From Tetraselmis striata (lineage: Eukaryota > Chlorophyta > Chlorodendrophyceae > Chlorodendrales > Chlorodendraceae), in assembly GCA_006384855.1 (NCBI GenBank), contig VCJN01002475.1:89790-153789 (forward strand): a DNA stretch of 64,000 nucleotides. The letters are read 5' to 3'. Position 1 is the stretch's first letter, and each line of letters begins with the position of its first letter. The notes beneath the pieces were generated by a model. The model was given only the letters and a program-made list of their open reading frames with translations, ran no database searches and was not told the origin of the DNA. Positions 31,764 to 42,020 of the stretch are shown here, piece after piece. The translations under genes and the position numbers were made by a program.

Positions 31764-33391
31764 TCATGAAGGAGGCACTGGGAAGGCCACCGCTGCGGAG
31801 TCCTGTTGGACTTGGAAGTGGCGGAGAGGGGCGATGTGTCCAAAGAAGAACCACGCGCCAGGAGAAGGAAGAACGTTGGGGTCGATGTAGTCCAGAACGA
31901 CATCAGAGTTAGTGGCCCAACCGCCCTGGTAGCGGATGTGGGACAGTGGCGCTCCAATGGCGTTTGCTGCAGAGGCTGCGCCCTTGCGTAGACTGTGTGA
32001 AGTCCAGGAAGTGCCAGCAGGGGGGCAGCGTTGACTAGGTTGACTGCTGTAGACAACCAGTCTGACATCGTAGTAGCAGTCCAAGGTTTCGACTGCTCAG
32101 CCACATTGACAGCCCAGAAGTTGGAGGTAGCCAAGCCAACAGTAACTAGGGGGACAGACTGGACGTTGTCGATGAAGTAGCGCAAGAGACGTGCCACTCG
32201 AGGGTGCTCGGACACTGGAAGGAGAAGTACGCGCAGGTCGTCAGGTCCCCGCCGGCCGGCGCGACCCTTCTCGCGGTAGATCTGCAAGGTGATGTTGTAG
32301 GTGTCGACATGCACATCTTGCACTCGACAGGAGACGCCAGTAAGGCCCCTGGCAAAGAACAGGAAGTTGACAACCGAGGCCAAGAGGGCTCGGTAGTCGA
32401 GGTGGGACTCTGGGTAAGGAGCATACACAATTAGCTCGGCCTTTGAGACGAAGCGGTAAGCTACATCCGCAGGCAGAGGGACACGCAAAGGGGCAGCGTC
32501 CAGTCGACGCTGACGTAACATTAACCCACGTCTTGCCGAAGTGAGGTGTAGGCTGTCCTTGGCGATCGGGACGAGGTTGTGCAGCTCGAAGAAGGTGTTG
32601 ATGGCAGACAGATAGGGCTGCAGCGACTTATTAGCTGCGATATGCCCTCGCTCCCCGATCCAGGCAACGTACCGAACAACAGTAGCAGTAGTCGCCTCTA
32701 GCGGGCTGATGTTCTCGGAGTCGTGGCAGAACTCAGCGAACTGAGCCAACCTGCCGGCGTAGCTCTTGAGGGTCTGAGCGCTGAGGGAGCTGGAGAGCAG
32801 GTCGAGCGTCCGCTGGCCTAGCTCGTCTGAGCCGAACGCGTCCTGTAGTCGGGATCGCAGTGACGCAGCCCACGGAGCGATAGCTGCGGGCTCGTCGATT
32901 ACGTAAGTGCGTCGTTTTACTGACAGAGTGCCACCGGGACGGCTACTGTTCGCAAAGTACTCGGCAGCAGCGGTTAGGTTCCCGGCGGTTGGCCGGTAGT
33001 TGCTGGACGGGTTTGCAGTAGCTCCAGTACGGGTTTGCGGGGCTAGGTTCAGGTAGGAGGGCCGCCCCGCGCGCCCTTCGCGCTCATAGCGCCTGTCCCG
33101 TGCGTAACGTACACGCGCGAAACTTGGTCGTTGCGAACCGGTTGTAACTCGTAGTGTAACAACCGACGAACGCAGAGATGGGGTTGTAAGAAAGGCGGAT
33201 GGTTGAGCCGCCATGTGCAGGTGTGCGGATGGTTGAGCCGCACTCGGCTGTAGCTGTAAGAAACGCCGCACCGAGGAAGGTCTAAATGAAGTCTGAAGGT
33301 GGGGGGGGTCAGGTCCTGACACATGGCGCTCATCCCGTCGTTGAGCTGCAAGGGTGCGCCTTGCGGCGGTCACCGAAAGGTGGCCTCGCAA
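31764..33391 (-). pseudogene. Tyrosine recombinase of the DIRS-like element, one frameshift
   Basis: A long N-terminal region leads into a SAM-like core-binding domain (LSAQTLKSYAGRLAQFAEFC) and the catalytic domain. The box I Arg is in FLFFARGLTGVSCRVQDV (codon near 32,346) and the beta-hairpin Lys is in YREKGRAGRRG. The remaining residues, H-x-x-R (HSLRKGAASAANAIG, about 31,985) and the nucleophile Tyr (VVLDYIDP, codon 31,887-31,889), are present but in the next frame. The switch coincides with a six-base homopolymer at 32,020-32,025 (G on plus, C on sense). This could be a decay lesion, a sequencing error or a programmed shift. All five catalytic positions survive apart from the frame. Strand transfer by this enzyme would integrate a circular intermediate. 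Confidence 0.75.
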
Positions 33392-33427
33392 GGCTCCTGC
33401 AGCTCCGACGAACGGCGCCCCACACCG

Positions 33428-34303
33428 TCACTCGTGCTCACCTTCGCGGCCACGTCCACGTCCCCCGCCACGTCCTCGCCCACGCCCGCGACCTGCAGCT
33501 GCAGCCGCCACTCGAGAAGTAGCGGTCGCCTTGGCGCTGCTGGCAACGGTCGCCTCGAAAACACGACGCTCGTAGTCCCGCATGAGGTCCCCAAAGATCG
33601 CGGAACCCAGGTGCTCCGAAGCAGGCTGAAAATGCTGAGCTCGCAGCACATCCAGAACACCTTGGTCACCGTGCACACGCTTGATCTCATTGAGCTTCCG
33701 TAGGAAGGCCAAACGAAACCGAAACGCCTTGTCGATGGCCTCGGCGTGGTTCCGGGCTCTCGCGAGGTAGGGGGTGAAGTCCTGGTTGCTGGAAGGGACG
33801 TAGGGCAGTAGCTCGTCGAGCGCCACGAAAAGGGCGGCCATGTGGGCCCCGAAACACGACATCCACAAGTACTCCTCCTGGGCCGGCAGACGCCGGTCAT
33901 CCTGCTTGAGGTACTCGTTCGTTAGGTCGGTGCTCAAAGGGAAAAGTCCAGGCACTCGGCTGACCGGTCGAACGGCCTCGTAACCAGACTCTGCTCTCTG
34001 CAGTAGCTCTGGCACCGCGAGGTAATCATCCTCGGCACTCACGGATTTTGCTCCGACACGGCCGCTCTGGGCTAGCTCTAGCAAGTCGGGGCGCTCTGCG
34101 GCTCCCCCGCTGCCTGTCGGCTGTCTCGCGAAGCGCTGCCCTGAGCCGGAGCCATGTGCCCCTTCTCCATCAACAACGCGATCACGAGCCGTCAATTGTG
34201 CCACAGCTGTAGCCAACTCTCGCAGTAATGAAGACTGGGCCCTCATATCTGCGTTCAGCGACTGCAGCGTCGGCTCAGCGACGGGTTCTTCTCCATCTGA
34301 CAT
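33428..34303 (-). CDS. Gag-like protein of the DIRS-like element, RGG-tailed
   Basis: About 291 residues from MSDGEEPVAE (ATG 34,303; an upstream in-frame ATG at 34,336 adds 11 residues). It has an N-terminal helix with a heptad-like pattern (LNADMRAQSSLLRELATAVAQL), then a conserved-looking all-helical core (YLWMSCFGAHMAALFVALDELLPY...FRFRLAFLRKLNEIKRVHG). The C terminus is an Arg/Gly tract RGRGRGRGGGRGRGR, which probably binds RNA in place of a zinc knuckle. It is the first ORF after repeat A1. It shows no obvious sequence relation to the CCHC gag at 868-1917. Confidence 0.65.
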   Translation of the reverse strand: MSDGEEPVAEPTLQSLNADMRAQSSLLRELATAVAQLTARDRVVDGEGAHGSGSGQRFARQPTGSGGAAERPDLLELAQSGRVGAKSVSAEDDYLAVPELLQRAESGYEAVRPVSRVPGLFPLSTDLTNEYLKQDDRRLPAQEEYLWMSCFGAHMAALFVALDELLPYVPSSNQDFTPYLARARNHAEAIDKAFRFRLAFLRKLNEIKRVHGDQGVLDVLRAQHFQPASEHLGSAIFGDLMRDYERRVFEATVASSAKATATSRVAAAAAGRGRGRGRGGGRGRGREGEHE

Positions 34304-34416
34304 AGTAACGCACGGACGTACGGACGAGAATATCACACTCGGGTGGCGAGCCGGGTGTGGTCTTGAACAACCTGGGGTGACCTTGCTCGCAACGGGTTAC
34401 GAGACAGTTTTTACAT

Positions 34417-34602
34417 CGCTGCGTGGAACGCAGCGAAAACTGGAAGATGGCAGGCTCAGCTGTTCTGGCTGCTTTTATGTCTACTCGTGCTGCACCCAAC
34501 AAGGGCGCAACAACAGTTACTAGTTCCCGTACCACTGCGCAGCACTTGTAGCTGAAAAGCGGTTAGGTCAAGGATGGAAACCCCATAAACTAGTTTAGAT
34601 CA
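34417..34602 (-). repeat. Split direct repeat A1 (186 bp), 5' end of element
   Basis: Partner of 31,499-31,684. It lies 114 nt upstream of the gag start, so it should contain the promoter of the element. Confidence 0.95.
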
Positions 34603-36984
34603 ATGATAGATGATACAGTAAGGATTAATATGCGCGAACGAAGAGGTCGCGCTGGTGCTGCTGCCGGCATCGTCCGCACGCCGGCGCACAGTGCAGATGC
34701 GGCGAGTAGTCGCTACCTGTAGCGACTATACAGCAGCTGCCGGTGCCGAAAGAGTGGGCCCAGAGTTGCAAGCACGGCCCGCCATATCACCACCTCCGAC
34801 GTCGCGGACTCACTGCTACGACGCGCGTGGCATCGCGCGCCCTACTATTCACTTATTCACACGAGCCTCTGCCCCGTTGGCCGGCGAGCCCAATGCGCGG
34901 GCCGGCCGCCGCGCTGACGACGCCCGCAGGAGCCATCCGCCCGCCGTCGCCGCGCCTGCCGCCCTCTCGCAGGCCTGCGGGCAACGCTGCTATGGTGGTG
35001 CGGCCTACTCCAGCTCACATGCGTGCGAATGGAGGAAGGGGGGGAGGGGGGGGAGGGGGGGCTTGTTTGGCTGCGCAATGAGGGGTGTCTCCCCTCAAGG
35101 ATGGGCGGGGCGGGGAGGCGGAGACGAGGGTGGTAAGATGGGGGTATTGGCGGTAGAGTACTCTATGCCACTGTATATATTAAGCCCCCCCTCCCCACTC
35201 TGATTTAGTTTTCCGCCCTCGCAACATGGGGCATATGATACGACGACGTGGGACTGGATAAGTTGAACAACTGGCACCCTGATCATGAGTATGCATGGAC
35301 GTCTGGATGCTACTGCAGATGTGGTGCAAACGTGCACAGGAGCAAGACAGGCGGGCAGACATTAGCGCCTAGCGGGCAACGTATTGGCGCGCTATCGGTG
35401 GGCTATTGCGAGCAGTCATCGCTGATGAGGGGGTGAAGAGGGGGGGGGGGGGGGGGTTCAGTGTATGATGTGTTGGCGAGAGTATGCTGGGCGGCTAAAG
35501 TGCGCAAGTTCACAACTCCTCCCATTTTGCGAGTATCCAGATGGCATGTATGCACTCCGCGGGTGAGTAGCCATTGAGGGCCCCCGGATGGCATGTGGCT
35601 AACTGGATCATGCCGCCAGAGCGACATGATCCAGCGCGGGCACGGTAATAAGAACACTGCTGCGAATGAGAACCCGCTCTGCCTGCCAGAGGTCAAATGT
35701 AGACAAAACTACAGCGAAATGCTGTTACAGGTTGCCTGCGCGCACCCAATCTTGGGTGCTTATAGGCGCGTCGGCACCCGGAGGCGGCGTGCATTTTGGC
35801 GGCGCAGGCCTGAAGGCTGTTGGTTGTGTACTGAATGCCATGGAGAGAGGGGCGCTCTGACTGCGATGCGGCCGCTCGTGCAATGTTGCCGCTGCTAATC
35901 GCTCCCGGCATTTGTCACTTGGTGATGGCTGTGCGCCAGCTGACACATCATCGCCGCCCTGTCTTCCCCCCCTGCTCAGCCCTCCGCTGCTGTGGCATGG
36001 CGTGCGGGGCAAACGGCAGTCCTGCGGTGCGCCGCTTCGAGGAGGGCGGCCGCTCCAAGCCCGCTATCGCCGAGCATTGGCATGCCGCTCCCGCACCCAG
36101 CTACACGCCGGCAGGTACATCAGTGATCGCGGGGCATGCATGCCATCCAGTGACGGCGAATCGCGCCTCTGCTGCCTCACATGCCATTACCCACCGAGTC
36201 AACGCCATGGGCTACTCGCGACGTCGTACAAACACAAACGGTTCGCGGATAAATAGCGTTTTTGAGCCCCCCGCGAAGAGGGAACAACTAAAAACGCAGA
36301 GAAATCAGTAAGGATACAGCACGAGTACATCACAGATATTCCGACGCGAAGGTGCAAAACAATTCATTAATTTTTTGCCCTGCGGACCGTATTCAAGTGT
36401 ATGGTATATCATTGCCTTTGGTGCCCTGTCGGAACAGCAGAAACTGCATTCACCCGAAATTCAACGGTGGGTGCCGATGACGCGGTGATAAGGTTACTAC
36501 CCATACTGCGCCTGCCTTCCCCGCCAGAAGTCACATATAGACAAACCTATCGCGAAACTGTAGCGCACGTTCCTATAGGCTGCATGCACGCTGAACGTTA
36601 CGAGGCCCGTTATGCTAGTAAAGGTCGTTGTAGGTGCGTGTCGGCACACGTATCACAATATGACACGAATATCGCCCGGAAAGTCCAACTTGACGGTGCA
36701 CAAAATTTGTTACGGTATATGTTGTTGCCCCCCCCCCCCCCCCCCCCCCCCCCCTTTACACAGACATAAACACACCCGCCCACCCACCACTCCCTCCTTG
36801 CCGAAAAGAGAGAACAGCTATGTTCATCTGGAAATATATTGGAATACACCACAAAAACTACACGGAATCCAGACCCGGTGTTGCAAAACAATTCATTGCT
36901 TTTCGTACCCGCGCAAACCCAATCAAATGCCATGTTGCCCTGATGGCTCTTAAACCCTAATAACCCTATCGCGCCCCTATCCAG
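34603..36984. other. Intergenic / possible 5' part of the dihydrouridine synthase gene
   Basis: G-rich tract at 35,036-35,060 and G run at 35,440-35,457. R1 dispersed repeats occur at about 35,650-35,720 and 36,500-36,600, and a C run at about 36,728-36,754. The first exon(s) of the downstream gene should be here, but I could not find one with a compatible phase. Confidence 0.4.
35650..35720 (+). repeat. Dispersed repeat family R1 (copy 2)
   Basis: Best-preserved partner of 11,578-11,650 (CTGCCAGAGGTCAAATGTAG). Diverged copies at about 36,500-36,600 and 37,206-37,310 are each followed by GGCT.CATGCACGC-like sequence. Confidence 0.55.
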
Positions 36985-39900
36985 GACCCGCGCGCGCTGG
37001 CGGTGTCAGATGCGGCCCTGGGCGGCAGCGCCGCGGCGGAGGGCGCGAAGCCCGGCAAGCAGGCGCGCGGCGGTGGACGCGATGACAGCCCCGTGGCGCC
37101 GGTTGAGGTGCCGCAGGAGGCGCTGCAACGTGAGCTATGATGGCCTCCTCTGCGCATAGACTTTCCCCCCCCTCGATGATTACGCGCGTGTAAGGGTGCC
37201 TGCACGAGAATAAGAACCTGCCCTGCCTGCGAGAAAAGGTCAGACGTAGACGAAAATATAGCGGAATTATAATCAGTGCTCCTGTGGGCTCCATGCACGC
37301 CCACTGTGGGATAGTGCGGGTTACCGTATTGTATTGTTGGATAGGCTATGTAGGACTGACATAATATCTCGTCATATGTAATTGTCATAAGGGTCGCGGT
37401 GTGGAACCCATTCTAAGACTAAGTATGTATTGCGGGCTCATCTGTATTTCAGCTTCATCGTCGAACGGAACTGTCACCTGTCACGTGATACATAAACGCC
37501 TTCTGGTCGGACATCTATGAACATCAGCTTGGCGCGCTTCGTAGCCACATGTAGCGACTAGTCGCTATGTTTATCGTGTGAATTACAAAAGCGCTAAGAT
37601 CTGCTCGTACGCGCCAGCAAGCACCCGTGTACTCGTATAATCGTAAATGATTCCCAAATGCGAGGACGATTATGACCCGTATTATTTACAAGAGCTAGCA
37701 GCAGAGGCAGGCGATATCGGAAGAGGCGATTATGACCCGTATAATAGTTCGTTGGTCAGATGTAGCATCTTTGCAATGTTGCATCATAACTACGTACATA
37801 CAGACACTATCAGTAATGTTACTATTACGGCCAATAATCGATTGCCGTACGAGTATTCGTATTCGTGCCGATGATTTACGCGGGTATGACGCGGCTAATC
37901 AATTCAGTATATTAGTACATCGGTGACATAAATACCCGTACATAATTACCTGTACTAGTACATACTACAGTACTACACATCAGTTCCGAAAAGATGAGAT
38001 GCATCAGCTAAATTCATCAGGACGAAGCAATATAATTTAATCGATAGTTAATTGGGATGGGATGGAATCAAGGCTTGATTTGGCCGATCGATGCATCCGC
38101 AATGATTTGGTCGCGATTCTCGATATCGAGACCGTGAACTAATACTGATTCTTGATGTTTAGCCCTCGACCATTGATGCGGATCATTGAACGCTGGTTGA
38201 TGCCCCCCTCCTATTTCATGATGCACCCCCACAAGTAACGTGTATAGAGGGTGAAAAACGGATAACTTTTGTCCTACGGTTCAAGAAATAATTGACCGGC
38301 CGCTATTTATGATATTAAAGTAATTGGTGCTGTGTGCAAGAACCCAGAGCGCAGTTGCAGTACTGACTCGGTCGCGCGCGCTCCGAGCTAATGGGCCCCC
38401 AATGGCGGCCTCCCTCAGCATGGACCCCCTTCCTTTGTTTTCATCCCCACCTCCGCTTACTTCTCCCGCCCTCAGGCAACGCGGAGCTGGTGAGCCGCAT
38501 GCGAGGGAAGCTCATCTTGGCGCCGCTCACGCGCGGCGGGTCGCTGCCGTACCGCCGCCTGTGCGGGGACTTTGGCGCCGAAGTCACTGTGGGCGAGATG
38601 GCCTTCGCCAAGCACCTCATCAAGTGCCCCCCCCCCTCCCCGCCTTCTCACCCGCCACTGTCAGTGCGCCATGTAGTCTTGCATAGCCACGTACATGGCA
38701 TTATTCCAGGTCTCGGATCCTTTCCTTCAATTCTCAAGAGATGACATTTACCCGGGTTTAAGATGTCCTACCGATGCACAGGCTGCTTTGTCGGCTGGTA
38801 CCAGTACCGAGCTACGGGCGAGCAGTGGCGATATTTCTTGCCGTTTTCACCGCTGATACGAGTATTGGTACCAGTGTCCGATAATATTCGCTTCGGGCGA
38901 TATTTGCCCGATATCGTCTCGACATGCCTCTTCCCCCCCCCCCCCCCTCCCTTTAGCAACTAGTTGAAGCCCGCAAGATGCCACAGCCAGGCTTAGGGTC
39001 TTGGGTTTTAGTAACCCCCCCCCTTTAGCAACTAGTTGAAGCCCGCAAGATGCCACAGCCTGCATGCTACGCCGAGATGAAATCAGAGGGATTTCACCCT
39101 TTACCTACTACAGTAGGGTCACAGTACTGTCACATAGTTGATACAATGTTATACGATTCATCATGAGCGTGCCTCGGACACCTTTACGAGTACACGCCGG
39201 AATCTATTCGGAAGTGACTTTACATTTGTCGAATGGCTCATCCGAGACTCTTAGTGGCGCGTGGCCGTGGCTCAGTGAGGCCACATAGCGGACCGACCGC
39301 GCCGCCTATCGAGCGGAGCGGGATTCCCATACAAAGGAACTTCCGGGGCCCACGCCCATAAATCCACATGCTTTTGGAGTATATTGAGGCTAGGCTGTTT
39401 CATCCACCTTGAGCACCGTCGCAGAGCAGAGCAGAGCAGATAAACTCTACACACAGGCGTTCCTTATTCCCGTAAAAAGTCAGTGATTGTAGTTGAACTG
39501 TGAGAAGTCGTTGTTGTAGTCTTGGTTCCCTCATTGCGGGGGGATACGACTATCGGGGCGCCGCCACGGTTGCGCATCTTGGGACCCTTGGGGGTCAAAC
39601 AAAGCGATGGTCAAAGTGGCTAGGCCTGGCCTACAATGGCAAGGGGATGGCATGTGCTATTGAGGATGGCACGTGCCCCAGGTAATGGTCTGCACATACA
39701 AGGTTCCAGCCCTGGTCTGGGAGAGCCTCACTTTTTTTTCACCACAGACCCATGCGCAAGCCCAATATTTGCCATTCCTTTAATATTGGAGGAATTTAAG
39801 AATTTGAATTAAAGTCAAATTTGAAACACCATTAAGTTAAATTTAAGGAATTTAAATTTAAGGCTCGCTCCCTCAGCTTATGACCAGTACATTACTGGAT

Positions 39901-41806
39901 ATAATCTCATTTCACTAGAGGTTTTTGCACTTGATACCTACAAGTAGCATTCTTTTTGTTTGAAGGGGCCCCTCTTCCCCCCCCCCCTCCCCACCCCACC
40001 CCGCCACCACCGCCAAAATGCATCCACGCACGCTCACAAGCAAACACGGGTCGCTACATGTAAATGCGGGCGCTGACTTGGCTGCTGCGTCCGGCGCAGG
40101 GGCGACAAGGTTGAGCGCAGTCGGATGTACCGCGCCGCCAACGAAAAGTGCTTTGGTAAGGAGTCCGAATGAACTACAATCGCTGTGAGTGTGTGTGTGT
40201 GTGTGTGACCGCCCGGAGATTCGAAAGCTTACCAAATTGCGGACATGCTCCCGAGTGGCCTTACGGATATGAAATCAATGCGGTAATATTCGTATTCGAG
40301 GTTCCGCTGGGCGCCCCAATGGGTGACAACGGCATATTTGGTCTGCACATTGGCGCGCGGGTGAGACGTAATTGTCACTGTGGCTCTTGGGTGTGGAACG
40401 GGAACATGGAGGGGGGCACGGGCACAAGTAGTGGCGCAGCAGCGATGGGATGAGTACGGGATCACCCGAGCAGGCCGGATGCCCCCGAGGAATAAGGATG
40501 TGCTCAACTGACTGAAACAATCAGCAAAGTATTGATATAGGTGAATGCTCCGGCAAATTGCTTGATGAATATAAAGCAGCGTCCCCTACCCAGGGCTTTC
40601 CGTACCTCTATCGCTGCCTAAACGGCCGTCATAGAGACGCTGCAAGAGTTTCACTGTTGCCAGTCCCGTCCCGGGGGCGAACGAAGAAGCGATGATATAG
40701 CTGCCGTCAGTTCGTATCATTTTCATCGCTACTTTCTCATTAGGGTTTTCTCACCGGCCCTGGAAGCCCGCCACACGCGTCTTGTAAATGAAAATATATT
40801 CCCAGGGGGGGGGGGGGGGGGGGTTTCCTCTCAGTGCGAAGCTATAGTAGCAGTCATCCAAGCGGCTCCCAAAATCAGCCCCTAAGACCCAACTACTAAC
40901 AGATGCCTCCCGCCCTCTCCTCTCACCAGCGGCCATACCACCTTGAGTGCTAAGTCTACGGTTTTGATGCCATCATTTTACATTTCTGTTGTCATCAGAT
41001 TCTCACCGTCTCCGGCCAAGCCAGCATAAGCGCTGAAGCTGGCAATGATATTAGATTTCAGAAATCAGAGCCATGCAGTGGATGAAAAGTATGGCTGCCA
41101 ATGAGGAATGGGGGCACCAACTCGGAGAACAGCGGCATCGCACCGCTACTCCGCCACAAGTTAATGCGTTGTTTTCCGCAAAGAGCATTGCATCGGGGTG
41201 ACAACTTGCCTGGTGGTGTGACTCCATGCCCGGGAGGGGGCGGCAGCGCAGGCTCTTCGCTTCCGCAATGCATTGGAGGCTCACTTGGCTGACTGGGGCG
41301 CGACGGCGCGGTGGCGCCCACCCACAGGCGTGCAGATGGCCACCAAGACGATCGACGAGGGCGTGCGCGCCGCCAAGCTGGCAGCGGACGCGGGCGCGGA
41401 CTTTATCGATCTGAACTGCGGCTGCCCCATCTACGGTCCGCGCCCCCCCCCCCCCCCCCCCCCCCCCGCCCCAACCACCGCTACCTCCCTCCACTCCCCC
41501 TTCTGCAGTGATGGAACAGCCACTTGTTCACCACGCCAAGGCTCTCAAGCATGCGGACCCACTGCTTTGGTCGGCAACGAAAAGGACCGCTCCCGCAATT
41601 AACAGCGGGAAATGTATTATTTAAACGCATTTGGTCAAATACACTTAGGTGAACGGGTCACCACATTTTAGGTCCGTTTTGTATATTTAAGTGACCCCCC
41701 CCCCCCCCCCCCCAACAACAACAACGCGCGCGAAAAGAGAGAAATTTATACCGTAACCACTACGCTTCGGGTTGGTGGAATATTATTATCCCTTTCGGCC
41801 CTCTTC

Positions 41807-41847
<41 letters not shown>

Positions 41848-41989
41848 CTCCCGTGGTATGTGTTTGGGTTCGCGGGATGGAAAAACAATGAATAGTTTGG
41901 CCGCAACGAGTAGGAAGTGGTATTCGTGGTGTATTTTGATGCCGTCGGTACCACTGCGCTTTGGTTCGGCGGAATATTACCGATTTTAC

Positions 41990-42020
<31 letters not shown>

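Larger units (their letters stand above)
31380..34602 (-). mobile_element. DIRS/PAT-like tyrosine-recombinase retroelement lacking RT
   Basis: Read on the minus strand the order is A1 (34,602-34,417), gag ORF, tyrosine recombinase ORF, B1 (31,710-31,685), A2 (31,684-31,499), 93 bp, B2 (31,405-31,380). A1 and A2 are 186 bp each and identical by eye; B1 and B2 share 26 bp. Repeats in the order A1-ORFs-B1-A2-B2 are the 'split direct repeats' of PAT-like and Ngaro-like members of the DIRS order. The gag and recombinase ORFs are only about 40 bp apart, leaving no room for reverse transcriptase or RNase H. It is therefore non-autonomous or a deletion derivative. Identical A repeats suggest a recent insertion. 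Confidence 0.7.
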
